This document shows positions 33,108-41,304 of a DNA stretch of 46,231 nt, one piece after another. A model generated the notes under the pieces. The model did no database searches. It was not told where the DNA came from and saw nothing but the letters and a program-made list of their open reading frames with translations. The translations under genes and the position numbers were made by a program. This stretch comes from JBGQBN01 sp041494805 (GTDB lineage Bacteria > Acidobacteriota > Terriglobia > Terriglobales > Acidobacteriaceae), in the NCBI GenBank assembly GCA_041494805.1, contig JBGQBN010000034.1, positions 1-46,231 on the forward strand. The letters are read 5' to 3'. How positions within the stretch are numbered: position 1 is the stretch's first letter; the number at the start of each line of letters is the position of its first letter.

Positions 33108-33498
33108 CCCAAACCCCAACTACTCCTCGCAGAGCAGTCGGTTTTTTCAGGTCTGGCTGCCCAATGGGTTACCCCACCGAGCTGACCACCCAGCCTACTT
33201 TGGATCGGCTAAGTTTTATTTCAGCCAACCCTTTCAGCCGTCGACGCCACGAACCCTAAACGCTCGGTGAATTGTTGTCAATGCCGCTTTTCGGTGCAAC
33301 TTCCGAATTTGATCGATGTCTGCGCTGGAATTGCAATCCATTGTGCGGTAGACGCTTACACAATCCGAGAATCGCACTGTCGGACTTTTGCACAGTATCT
33401 TCCACAGCGGGGAAACCGCAATCAGTTACAACGCCATCAACTAAATCTCTTGACGCCAGAATATTTTTGACGCATGGTGGTGCAAACGGACCGACCGA

Positions 33499-33900
33499 AT
33501 GTCAGATCTCGTAGCCTATGTGGACGGCGGCTCCCTGGGGAATCCTGGGTCGTCCGGCATTGGGGTGGTGGTCGACGGTTCCGACCGCGGCAGAATCAAA
33601 ATCGCGAGATGGATTGGCCGCCAGGATAACAACGTAGCCGAGTATGTTGCGCTACTAGAAGCCCTGCAAGTTGCTGTGCTCCTCAAAGCCAGGGCGCTTC
33701 ACGTCTACTCCGACTCCGAAGTGGTGGTCAGGCAAATGAGGGGTGAGTACACCTGCCGTAGCCCACGCCTCTATTCCCTGAACTGGATCTGCCGCAAGTT
33801 GGCTCGCTCCCTGGATTTCTCGATATCCCACGTCGCCCGCGAGAACAATGCAGAGGCCAATGGTCTGGCCAACTACGCCGCCCGTAAGCGCAACCCCTGA
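33499..33900 (+). CDS. RNase H-fold protein (RNase HI-like)
   Basis: A 133-residue RNase H-like domain alone. YVDGGSLGNPG supplies Asp9, NNVAEYVALLEAL supplies Glu48, and YSDSEVVVRQM supplies Asp72. The last motif, normally E-A-D, is here ENNAEANGLANYAA, with Asn121 in place of the fourth catalytic Asp. The protein resembles the RnhA-like group found with or without a helper domain. It could cut RNA in RNA-DNA hybrids if the Asn is tolerated. A weak ribosome site precedes the ATG at 33499, so the start is chosen mainly because the family begins here. Confidence 0.87.
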   Translation: MSDLVAYVDGGSLGNPGSSGIGVVVDGSDRGRIKIARWIGRQDNNVAEYVALLEALQVAVLLKARALHVYSDSEVVVRQMRGEYTCRSPRLYSLNWICRKLARSLDFSISHVARENNAEANGLANYAARKRNP

Positions 33901-33974
33901 CCCAACCAGCGCAGAGTGTGTAATTGGCGATTTTTCAACAGTGACGTCTGGCTTGGCGCTGTGGCTCTTGGCGA

Positions 33975-33990
33975 TCACATCGAGATGTGA
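33975..33990. promoter_or_regulatory. Inverted CRP-like palindrome TCACAT-N4-ATGTGA
   Basis: TCACATCGAGATGTGA is a perfect 6-bp inverted repeat with the TGTGA elements facing outward. It is 136 bp upstream of the HAF-repeat gene and may be an operator for it. Confidence 0.35.
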
Positions 33991-34125
33991 CCCATTTCAC
34001 TGACATGACGCGACGCACTTGAATAGTATTCATAAGACGTTCTCGCCTCCCCGAAGAGCAGTTCCCACCATGAGACGCACACCCCCTGAGGCGAACCACT
34101 GAATTCCATGTAATGGAGGGTAGTC

Positions 34126-35424
34126 ATGAAACGCAACCGTATTTTGGTTTTGATTCTATGCACGTGTTTTGCGTCGGTTGCCTGGACCCAGCAGCAAGCG
34201 GTCATGCCGCGCATGGGCGGACGTGCTGGTCCCGGTCATCGAATCTCGAACGTGGCCCCGAAGTCTACCGCCACGGTAAGTAACCGGAGCAGCAACACAC
34301 AAGCGGTCACGAGTCAAAAAGTGAAAGTCTATGATCTCGGCACATACTCCGGCGGAACCTGGGCCGAGATGCGGGACATCAACGATTTCGGCGTCGCGGT
34401 CGGGTTTGGCGACACGCCAAGCGGGTACGATCCGGGTCTGGGCAGAGGGTACACCCGGCCAATTGAGATTCCGCTGTTTGGTCCCCATGCCATGCAGTGG
34501 TTCGACCTCGGCACATTTGGCGGCGAGTCGTACGCAAATTCATTTGACAGTGCGGATACGGTGAGCACCGAAATAGCCGACACCGGATTGATCGTGGGCC
34601 TCGCTCCGACGACTGACGATCCGATTACCCACGCTTTCGCCTGGACTCCAAAATCCGGAAAGATTGATATCGGGACGCTCGAAGATCTCGGTTACAACCA
34701 TAGCAACGCGTTAGGTGTTAACAAACTCGGGACTCTTATCGTGGGCTGGAGCGGTGCGGAGCATCAGCCATACTTGGGCAACAGCCTACCTGTCGTGTGG
34801 ACGCCCAAGCGCAGATGGGAATCGCATAGATGGACTACCAGCTGGAAGATCCAAAAGCTTGACACGGCGGGTTTTGAGCAATTTCCTTACTGGTTCGCGG
34901 CGACGGTGAACGATTTTGGTCAAATTGTTGGCTCAGCCTTTGACGTTTCAGGTAACGAAATTGCCGTCCTCTGGAAGCCTCTCCCGGGCGGAAAAGGGTG
35001 GAAAATCATGCAGCTCGACAGTTCCCCGGCTTACCCTAACGCCTGGCCCAATGACATCAACGAGAGGGGCGAAATCGTAGGCGTTGTCACAGACTGGAGC
35101 ACTGCTCTTCCCGCGCTCTGGAAACCAGCAGACCAGAGTAAGACCTGGAACCTGATCGTGCTCCCGACTCTGTCTGGTCTGCCGCAAGGCTGGAACGACG
35201 CGAATGGCATCAATGATCTCGGTGACATCGTGGGCGACAGCAACGATGCCGACGGGCACTGGTTCGCCGCCCGCTGGAGCAGTAAGGACCCCAGTTTCAT
35301 TCAAGTGCTGGGGTTCCCGGGGGACTGGAGCTCCGCAAATAAGGTTAACAACTTCGGAATTGCCACTGGCGGATACGGTGTTGGAGACAACGCGGAACGC
35401 GCTGTCGCAGTACAGTTCCGTTGA
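34126..35424 (+). CDS. Exported HAF-repeat protein
   Basis: A 432-residue secreted protein with a signal peptide (ILVLILCTCFASVAWTQQ). The rest is a run of HAF-type repeats, each with a D/N-I-N-D-x-G-x-I/V-V-G core: RDINDFGVAVGFGD, TEIADTGLIVGLAP, ATVNDFGQIVGSAF, NDINERGEIVGVVT, NGINDLGDIVGDSN and NKVNNFGIATGGYG. The repeats probably form a beta-propeller. The ATG is preceded by GGAGGG. A clear terminator lies 62 bp after the stop. The function of this family is unknown. Confidence 0.88.
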   Translation: MKRNRILVLILCTCFASVAWTQQQAVMPRMGGRAGPGHRISNVAPKSTATVSNRSSNTQAVTSQKVKVYDLGTYSGGTWAEMRDINDFGVAVGFGDTPSGYDPGLGRGYTRPIEIPLFGPHAMQWFDLGTFGGESYANSFDSADTVSTEIADTGLIVGLAPTTDDPITHAFAWTPKSGKIDIGTLEDLGYNHSNALGVNKLGTLIVGWSGAEHQPYLGNSLPVVWTPKRRWESHRWTTSWKIQKLDTAGFEQFPYWFAATVNDFGQIVGSAFDVSGNEIAVLWKPLPGGKGWKIMQLDSSPAYPNAWPNDINERGEIVGVVTDWSTALPALWKPADQSKTWNLIVLPTLSGLPQGWNDANGINDLGDIVGDSNDADGHWFAARWSSKDPSFIQVLGFPGDWSSANKVNNFGIATGGYGVGDNAERAVAVQFR

Positions 35425-35485
35425 ACCGCGAAAGGGCAGGACTGAAGCTGACGTTCTGTCGGCCCGCATGCTTGTGACAGATCAG

Positions 35486-35515
35486 GCCGCCCGATGTCTG
35501 GGCGGCTTTTCTTTT
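35486..35515 (+). terminator. Rho-independent terminator after the HAF-repeat gene
   Basis: GCCGCCC (35486-35492) and GGGCGGC (35500-35506) pair perfectly around a 7-nt loop and are followed by TTTTCTTTT. Confidence 0.9.
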
Positions 35516-35810
35516 GCATCACCCGGAAGGCAGGAGCGCGTAACTTGTTGTAATCAGGCGCTTACACCAACAATCCCGGTCAATGAGTGTAATGGGGATC
35601 GTACGACAGCTAAGAACTCTAGCACTCCGGGGCGTCACGGTTTGCCATAGGAGATGCGGTTCAAGTCGCCGGGAAGCTCGTTTCCGTGTGACGGTTTGGT
35701 CGTATCCACTGGAGCGGGACTGGAAACAAAACTCCGCCGGAGGGCGCACAAATATGGACACAGTTTCAGGCGGCCGGGAATACGCTGGTTCGCAAGTTGC
35801 TGAAAAGATT
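35516..35810. other. 295-bp spacer before the tRNA gene
   Basis: No gene or recognisable relic is seen between the HAF terminator and the 3' end of tRNA-Gln. Short frames on both strands have no recognisable content, and one overlaps the tRNA itself. Confidence 0.4.
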
Positions 35811-35884
35811 TGGCAGCCCCCCAGGGATTCGAACCCCGATACTCTGCTCCAGAGGCAGATGTCCTACCATTGAACGAGGGGGCT
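35811..35884 (-). tRNA. trnQ: tRNA-Gln (anticodon CUG)
   Basis: A complete 74-nt cloverleaf on the minus strand. The acceptor stem AGCCCCC pairs with GGGGGCT; the D arm is GTTC...GGAC. The anticodon stem TCTGC/GCAGA holds the loop CTCTGGA with anticodon CTG, which reads CAG (Gln). The T arm is CGGGG-TTCGAAT-CCCTG (one G-T pair). The discriminator is G and CCA is encoded. Confidence 0.96.
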
Positions 35885-36021
35885 GCGGTCAAGCAGGCGG
35901 AATCGAGCCGCCGCTCTGATTTTATGGGCTGTGCCGGTCGCGGTCAACCTGGATAGCGGTAACTGGTTTCTCCTTCACCGCGCTAGAATCTTGTATTAGC
36001 TTCCGGTCGGAAGGAGTCTTC

Positions 36022-36630
36022 ATGGTTACGACTATCGGCAGTGCCGCCCCACTCACCAGCGATTACACCGAGATTGCCCGCCGTCCCCTTGAAGCCGATC
36101 AGTGCGCACTCATTGTGGTCGATATCCAGAAGAAGCTTCTGCCACCCATCTTCGAGAAGGAGCGCCTGGTCAGGAACTCACAGTTGCTGATCCGGCTGGC
36201 CGGCATCCTCAAGATTCCGACCCTGATGAGCACCCAATACGCCAAGGGGCTGGGTGAGACGGTTCCCGAGATCAGTTCCCTGCTGCCCGGCCACCAAGCC
36301 GTCGACAAACAGATGTTTTCTTGCTTTGGCAGCGACGTATTCTGCTCCCTCTTGAAGCGCCTGCCGGGCAACCGCAATACTGTCCTGCTGTGCGGCATGG
36401 AGAGTCACATCTGCGTGATGCAGACCGCGCTCGGGGCGCTGCGCGATGGTTATCTTGTTCACGTGGCTTCCGATGCCGTGAGTTCCCGTACGGAGTGGAA
36501 CTGGAAGATCGGCCTGGAGCGTATGCGGGCGGCGGGGGCGATCATTTCCTCTACTGAAATGATCATTTATGAGCTGCTGCGCTCTTCGGGAGCGCCTGCT
36601 TTCAAGGAGATGTTGCAGTATCTGAAGTAA
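36022..36630 (+). CDS. Isochorismatase-family cysteine hydrolase
   Basis: A 202-residue cytoplasmic hydrolase of the isochorismatase superfamily. The catalytic triad is visible: Asp34 in IVVDIQKKLL, Lys96 in VDKQMFSCF, and the nucleophile Cys131 in GMESHICVMQTALGAL, preceded by the cis-peptide region. It belongs to the nicotinamidase/YcaC-like group rather than the siderophore enzymes, judging by length and motif. A strong ribosome site (GGAAGGAG) precedes the ATG. It is alone, so the substrate is unknown. Confidence 0.9.
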   Translation: MVTTIGSAAPLTSDYTEIARRPLEADQCALIVVDIQKKLLPPIFEKERLVRNSQLLIRLAGILKIPTLMSTQYAKGLGETVPEISSLLPGHQAVDKQMFSCFGSDVFCSLLKRLPGNRNTVLLCGMESHICVMQTALGALRDGYLVHVASDAVSSRTEWNWKIGLERMRAAGAIISSTEMIIYELLRSSGAPAFKEMLQYLK

Positions 36631-36636
36631 TCAGGC

Positions 36637-36803
36637 GTAACCGTCCTCCGCTGAATTGGTTACCCGGGTGGCAACCCTTGGTACCCCAGCCGCATCCGCC
36701 TAAGTGACAGTAGGAGCGCAACTTGCCTGCCGGTTTGGGGTTTACACTTATGCAGCAAGAGGTAGTTTCAACAGATGGGAAATATGAGCAGTAACCGGGT
36801 TAC
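36637..36803. repeat. GTAACC/GGTTAC inverted pairs upstream of the FecR-domain gene
   Basis: GTAACC and GGTTAC occur as two inverted pairs: 36637-36642 with 36658-36663, and 36791-36796 with 36798-36803. The second is a near-perfect 13-bp palindrome, about 75 bp before the gene start. It could be an operator. Confidence 0.35.
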
Positions 36804-36876
36804 CCGCGCCACCCTCAGACGTGAGTACCCTGAGAGATTTCGCAGGAAAAGGGCAGTCCTAAAAGGAGGACAAGCC

Positions 36877-39162
36877 ATGAAGCTTCTCAGGTACACGCTT
36901 TTCACACTGTTAGTTCTTTCACTGGCCGCAGTCACTGTCTGGGCGGAGGATGATCCCCCGGGCCGCGTCGCACGATTGCAGTATATGGATGGATCGGTGT
37001 CCGTCCAGCCGCGTGGGACCGATGATTGGGTGGAGGGGACGGTAAATCGCCCCTTGACCTCGGCCGACAATATCTGGGCAGATAAGTCCTCGCGCGCGGA
37101 ACTCAACGTCGGCACCGGCGTTCTGCGGATTAACGCCGAAACCAGCTTGACGCTGACCAATATCTCCGACAACGCGGTTCAGGTGCAGTTGCACCAGGGA
37201 ACATTAAACCTACGGGTGCGCAAGCTTTACGGCGGCGAAATCTACGAGGTCGATACCCCTAACGTGGCTTTCACCGTGCAGAAGTCTGGTGAGTACCGTT
37301 TTGATGTGGATCCCAATGGCGATTCCACTGTGGTGAAAGTTTGGAAGGGCGAGGGAGATGCCACCGGGGACGGGCCTTCCGTCCGGGTGCGCGCTCATGA
37401 ACAGGCCCGGTTCACCGGTGGCACTTCGCTGACCCACGTGACTTCCGAGGCCACAAACCGCGACGGCTTTGACGACTGGGCCCGCGTGCGCAACGAGCGT
37501 GAAGACAAGTCTCTCTCCGGTCGTTACGTGTCTCCGGATGTGATCGGATCCGAGGATCTGGACGCATACGGCACCTGGCGGACGGTTCCGGAGTACGGGC
37601 CGATTTGGGTTCCAACTTCGGTTGGACCGGGATGGGCACCGTACCACTACGGACACTGGGTCTGGATCAGCCCCTGGGGTTGGACCTGGGTAGATGACGC
37701 ACCTTGGGGCTTCGCACCGTTCCACTACGGACGCTGGGTCTATTACAACAGCTACTGGGGATGGGCGCCTGGTCCATACTATGGTCGATTCTATCGGCGT
37801 CCGATCTACGCCCCCGCGCTGGTGGCGTGGTTTGGCGGCCCACGCTGGGGAGTCTCGATCGGGTTTGGCGGCGGTTACGGATGGTGCCCGCTCGGCTTTG
37901 GGGAACCCTTCATCCCCTGGTACCGGGGCAGCCGGAACTATTTCCGGAACGTGAACATCAGGAACACGCGCATCGTCAATATCAACCACATCACCAACAA
38001 CTTCTACAACAACAACCGGACGACAAACTTCCGCTACGCCAACCTCAGAGCACCGGGCGGCGTGACGGCAGTGCCACAGCACACCATTCAGAATGGTTTG
38101 CCGGTGGCGAAGTCAGCGGTTCCAGTCTCGCAGAGAGATCTGTCGAACATTCGCATGGGCGGCAAGGTAGCGCTGGAGCCAACGCGAAACAGCGTACTCG
38201 GCGCCAATGCAGGCCGGCCCGCAGCCACGCCACCGCAGCGCAGCTTTGCGCGACCGGTAATGTCCAAGATGGCGTCACCCGCCATGCCATCACGTCCGAT
38301 AGGAACCAAGGTGGCTGAGCTGGAGAAGCCAGACGCGGGACGGGCAACCGGAGGGATGACCGGACGGACGACGGAAAGGCAGCCAGCCGTTTCCTCGCCA
38401 GCCACGGGACCAACCGTACCTCGGCCGTCACAGCGAGAAGAGAGCACTAACCGCAACAACGCAGTCACGGCAAGGAATGTGCCCCGGCCGCCATCGGCCG
38501 GAGGTGCGGATCCTCGCACGGTGAGGACGCTCCCGGCACATATCCCCAACCCTTCTAACGAGGCTAACCGCCCGGAAGGTAACCGTGGAGTTTCCCGGCC
38601 ACCGGCGGAAGGTTCAGGATCTCGGGCAAGTGCATCAACTCCATCAACTCCGATGCGCTCAGTGCCGCGTCCCCCTGAGGGTCGGGTATCTGCGCCGTCG
38701 TCTCGTCCGTCTCGGGATACTGCACCCGCTCCGCGGTCGCCAGCCAATCAAGGCGGCGTGCCGGGCGTGAACCGTCCGAGCGTGGATCAGCACAACGCTC
38801 CTCGACCCACGGTGGGTTCGACACACAGTCCCATGGCAAGCGCAGGCAGCAGGAATGTGCCTCGGCCCACGGGACCGGTGATCGCGTCCAGCGCTCAATA
38901 CGGCCGTAGCTCGAGTTCTTTCGGTAGGGCCGGAAGCTATTCCTCCGGGTCCTCCGGGATGTCGCGTGGTGGATACTACGGGCAGTCTCCGCGCTATAGC
39001 GCTCCTGCTCCGTCGTATCGCGGATCAGCCCCGTCAGGCAGCCCGCACCACGGCTCGGCTCCATCCAGCCACGGTTCCGCTCCGTCCCATGGTTCCGCTC
39101 CCCATGGATCGGCTCCGTCGCGAGGTGGCTCCTCTCACTCGTCCGGTCATTCCGGACGCTGA
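36877..39162 (+). CDS. Secreted FecR/DUF6600-type protein with low-complexity tail
   Basis: A protein of about 761 residues. I set the start at the ATG at 36877 (MKLLRYTLFTLLVLSLAAV), since AAAAGGAGGA lies just upstream; the frame is open for 34 codons before it. A signal peptide is followed by a FecR-like domain at about 30-190 (GSVSVQPRGTDDWVEGTVNR; LTSADNIWADKSSRAELNVG). A Trp/Tyr/Gly-rich DUF6600 region follows at about 210-340 (WAPYHYGHWVWISPWGWTWV; APFHYGRWVYYNSYWGWAPG). The second half is Pro/Ser/Arg-rich, ending in His/Gly/Ser repeats (HGSAPSHGSAPHGSAPS). Likely a surface or matrix protein; no precise function is known. Confidence 0.87.
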   Translation: MKLLRYTLFTLLVLSLAAVTVWAEDDPPGRVARLQYMDGSVSVQPRGTDDWVEGTVNRPLTSADNIWADKSSRAELNVGTGVLRINAETSLTLTNISDNAVQVQLHQGTLNLRVRKLYGGEIYEVDTPNVAFTVQKSGEYRFDVDPNGDSTVVKVWKGEGDATGDGPSVRVRAHEQARFTGGTSLTHVTSEATNRDGFDDWARVRNEREDKSLSGRYVSPDVIGSEDLDAYGTWRTVPEYGPIWVPTSVGPGWAPYHYGHWVWISPWGWTWVDDAPWGFAPFHYGRWVYYNSYWGWAPGPYYGRFYRRPIYAPALVAWFGGPRWGVSIGFGGGYGWCPLGFGEPFIPWYRGSRNYFRNVNIRNTRIVNINHITNNFYNNNRTTNFRYANLRAPGGVTAVPQHTIQNGLPVAKSAVPVSQRDLSNIRMGGKVALEPTRNSVLGANAGRPAATPPQRSFARPVMSKMASPAMPSRPIGTKVAELEKPDAGRATGGMTGRTTERQPAVSSPATGPTVPRPSQREESTNRNNAVTARNVPRPPSAGGADPRTVRTLPAHIPNPSNEANRPEGNRGVSRPPAEGSGSRASASTPSTPMRSVPRPPEGRVSAPSSRPSRDTAPAPRSPANQGGVPGVNRPSVDQHNAPRPTVGSTHSPMASAGSRNVPRPTGPVIASSAQYGRSSSSFGRAGSYSSGSSGMSRGGYYGQSPRYSAPAPSYRGSAPSGSPHHGSAPSSHGSAPSHGSAPHGSAPSRGGSSHSSGHSGR

Positions 39163-39194
39163 AGCAGCACAACCGGTAAGAACATAAACAGGAA

Positions 39195-39227
39195 CGCCGC
39201 CCGAGGTCGGGCGGCGTTTCACTTTTC
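39195..39227 (+). terminator. Rho-independent terminator after the FecR-domain gene
   Basis: CGCCGCCCGA (39195-39204) and TCGGGCGGCG (39207-39216) form a perfect 10-bp stem, followed by TTTCACTTTTC. Confidence 0.85.
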
Positions 39228-39254
39228 GGCTTCCTTACATCCGCAATACTAAGG

Positions 39255-40172
39255 TCATTCCGCCGCGGGCTCGCCTTCTTTCTTCTTCACCTTGACCACC
39301 GTGATCTTCGTGAAGCCTTCCTCAAAGGTGGGCGCGCGGAGCTTGGCCGCCATGCGCCGCATGACATCTTCAGGGACCACTCGTTCGCGGCGCTGATTAC
39401 GCTCCAGGCAGACTTCCACGGGGACGTCAAAGAACACAGCCTGCACTTCGTAACCGTAGTCCTTGCCCAGCTTGATCCAGCTGGAACGCTCGTGGGGAGT
39501 GAGATTGGTTGCGTCCACATAGTTCAGGGGACGCCGGGCGATCAGCCGCGCCTTCAGCATGGAACGCAAGTTGGAAAAGATCAGATCCTGGAAGCGCTGC
39601 TCGGTGGGATCGTCGAACAGGAGCGCCCGCAACATGTCGCTGGAAAGCGGCGCGATGTTGTGCCGCTTGAACCAGGAACTCTTCCCCGAACCCGGCAGAC
39701 CGATCGAGAGCACCACCACGCCTTTAGGGGTTTGGGCTGCTGCTCCTCGTGCTGGAGGCGCTGCTGCTGCCTTCACTACCGAGGGCGCTCGCGGCGTTGT
39801 CGTCCCGAGCGGAGCAACATTCCCTGGGGAAGCCGCCGCTTCGTTCCCTGGCGACGGAACAGGACGCGATCCAGGCCGGGCACGGCCACGGCCGCCTCTG
39901 CCCCTTCTTCGGCGCCGGCGCGGTCCCGCATCCCCCCTTTCGCCAGACGGTTGCGGCTGAGTGGCCGCGGGTTCATGCGTTGGCCGCCGCTCTTCCTGTG
40001 CTGGTTCGGGCGGCTCCGGTTTAGGCGCCGCAGGCTCGCGCACTTCCGCGGGAGCGGGCGCGACCTCGGCATCAAAGTATGCGGGCTGCAACGGAGCCTG
40101 GGCAGCTTCACCCGCGCCCTTCTCCTGAGTCTTTTTGCGGCGCTTCATGCGCTCGCTCATCCATTTGCGCAT
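39255..40172 (-). CDS. P-loop polynucleotide-kinase-like protein with Arg/Gly-rich linker
   Basis: A cytoplasmic protein of about 305 residues. The C-terminal ~150 residues form a P-loop kinase: Walker A is GLPGSGKSS in VVVLSIGLPGSGKSSWFKRH, followed by SSDMLRALLFDDPTEQ, NYVDATNLTPHERSSWIKLG, and VPVEVCLERNQRRERVVPED. This resembles the kinase domains of polynucleotide/tRNA-ligase or zeta-toxin-like enzymes. The N-terminal half is a Lys/Glu/Pro/Ala-rich stretch with RRRRRRGRGGRGRARPGSR, an RNA-binding-like basic tract. I chose the ATG at 40172 (MRKWMSERMKRRKK); ATGs at 40160 and 40148 are alternatives. The frame continues upstream through the 19-20 bp repeat array, which I treat as non-coding. 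Confidence 0.82.
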   Translation of the reverse strand: MRKWMSERMKRRKKTQEKGAGEAAQAPLQPAYFDAEVAPAPAEVREPAAPKPEPPEPAQEERRPTHEPAATQPQPSGERGDAGPRRRRRRGRGGRGRARPGSRPVPSPGNEAAASPGNVAPLGTTTPRAPSVVKAAAAPPARGAAAQTPKGVVVLSIGLPGSGKSSWFKRHNIAPLSSDMLRALLFDDPTEQRFQDLIFSNLRSMLKARLIARRPLNYVDATNLTPHERSSWIKLGKDYGYEVQAVFFDVPVEVCLERNQRRERVVPEDVMRRMAAKLRAPTFEEGFTKITVVKVKKKEGEPAAE

Positions 40173-40250
40173 CTCTGGCTTGTAACACACCGGGACGCCC
40201 GCGGGCAATGTGTCTGACCGCAGGCGTACCAAAGGTGCCAGCGGAACTTG

Positions 40251-40424
40251 GTTCGTATCACGGCACCCTGCTCGTATCAGGGCACGCTGCCTCGTATCAG
40301 GGCACGCTGCCTCGTATCGGGGCACGCTGCTTCGTTCAGGGCACGCTGCCTCGTATCGGGGCACGCTGCTTCGTTCAGGGCACGCTGCTTCGTATCACGG
40401 CACGCTGCTTCGTATCAGGGCACC
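40251..40424. repeat. Array of nine 19-20 bp tandem repeats
   Basis: Nine successive units match YTCGTATCRGGGCACGCTGC with few changes; two units are 19 bp (TTCGTTCAGGGCACGCTGC). The unit resembles the 5' part of common Acidobacterial extragenic palindromes. The last unit merges into the hairpin at 40419-40438. Confidence 0.9.
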
Positions 40425-40438
40425 GCTTCAGCGGTGCC
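40419..40438. repeat. Palindrome ending the tandem array
   Basis: GGCACCGC-TTCA-GCGGTGCC is a perfect 8-bp stem with a 4-nt loop directly after the last repeat unit. It may be the intact form from which the array units derive. Confidence 0.75.
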
Positions 40439-40508
40439 ACAACCGCCGCAGAATCGAACCGCCTTTAGGCGCTGCCGTAGCTGGCTACCTCTCTCGTACA
40501 ATGTTGCT

Positions 40509-40871
40509 ATGGCCAATGCCATTCCCCGCGAGATTCAAGGACAGAAATACATTTCTCTGGCTTCATTCCGCAAGAACGGCGTCGCCGTTTACACTCCAGT
40601 CTGGGTTGGCGAACAAGACGGCAAACTTTACGTAATGACGCGCAGCGACTCGGGAAAGTACAAGCGCATCCGGAACCATCCCCAGGTGCGGATTGCGCCC
40701 TGCACCATGCGCGGCAAGATTACCGGCCCAGAGTTCCCGGCGACAGCGCGCATCCTGCCTGCAGAACGCTGGCCCCAAGCCCGGAAAACTATCGAGCGCA
40801 AGTATTGGCTGGCGCGGGTGCCGTTCCTGTGGAGCAAGCAGAACGTTTTCGTGGAGATTGTGTGCGCTTGA
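40509..40871 (+). CDS. PPOX-class FMN/F420-binding split-barrel protein
   Basis: A 120-residue split-barrel protein of the pyridoxamine-5'-phosphate-oxidase-like (PPOX) class. Its N-terminal strands include YISLASFRKNGVAVYTPVWV and KLYVMTRSDSGKYKRIRNHP, followed by VRIAPCTMRGKITGPEFPAT. This matches the short PPOX class often annotated as F420- or flavin-dependent oxidoreductases. The ATG at 40509 (MANAIPREIQGQ) fits the family start. It lies between the tandem array and the 40927 repeat. Cofactor and substrate are not determinable. Confidence 0.85.
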   Translation: MANAIPREIQGQKYISLASFRKNGVAVYTPVWVGEQDGKLYVMTRSDSGKYKRIRNHPQVRIAPCTMRGKITGPEFPATARILPAERWPQARKTIERKYWLARVPFLWSKQNVFVEIVCA

Positions 40872-41304
40872 CCTCAGCCTTGACTTTGTGAACGAAACCC
40901 TCTTCCGTTACACCACCACTATCGGTGGGTGGCCCAGGTTTTCCTGCCCAAAACACACTTCGGGGTGCCCCATGCTTCGCGCACTTTGCGAAGCGTGGGA
41001 TTCCACGGTTCCTTCCCTCTTGGGATTTGGCCGGATGCCGGGTACCCCCAACAAAGAGCAGCCTGGCCAGTTTCCGAGTTGGCGACGATACGCCAACAAC
41101 TATCGCGGAGTACGTGCGACGCAACGAGTGCGCATGGTCAGTTCTACGGGTTACCCTTACACGGTCACTGAGACTTATCGGTGATGAAATGTCCCTCGGA
41201 AGCGACTCCCTACCTGCAAGGTTTGCCCTTGCATGAGTGGCCCTTAGGGGCCTTAACCCATAGCCAGAGTAGTGGTGTTACGATAGCTGGTCCAAAGGTC
41301 CGCC
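40872..41304. other. 433-bp intergenic region with repeats and hairpins
   Basis: No gene is seen. It holds copy A of the 154-bp element (40927-41081). It also holds the hairpin TGCAAGG-TTTGC-CCTTGCA (41215-41233) and the short GGCCC/GGGCC stem at 41239-41252, just before the zinc-peptidase gene. Confidence 0.6.
40927..41081. repeat. 154-bp dispersed element, copy A
   Basis: From GGGTGGCCCAGG to CCGAGTTG, this copy is very similar to copy B at 44501-44654, in the same orientation. The centre includes the palindrome-like CTTCGCGCACTTTGCGAAG. It is probably a member of an Acidobacterial dispersed repeat family. It has no coding content. Confidence 0.85.

Larger units (their letters stand above)
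32665..33498. other. 834-bp intergenic region
   Basis: Between the cytochrome c peroxidase (leftward) and the RNase H-like gene (rightward). Short open frames exist but have no recognisable content, signals or ribosome sites. It holds the two regulatory palindromes near 32822-32859 and a candidate structured RNA at 33004-33107. Confidence 0.5.

Noticed and set aside
33058..33514. Three short frames in the 834-bp spacer
   Set aside because: No ribosome sites, no recognisable motifs, and they overlap each other and the RNA candidate.
35583..35892. Open frames over the tRNA-Gln region
   Set aside because: They overlap the tRNA on both strands and have no recognisable content.
39255..40364. Longer version of the P-loop kinase starting in the repeat array
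   Set aside because: The extra N-terminal residues are a translation of the 19-20 bp repeats, with no ribosome site. A better start lies at 40172.
40251..40424. CRISPR array
   Set aside because: Units are directly adjacent with no unique spacers, and no cas genes are present.
40248..40508. Repeated peptide (RARCLVSGHAASF) fused to the PPOX protein
   Set aside because: It is the plus-strand translation of the same tandem array. The PPOX family begins at 40509.
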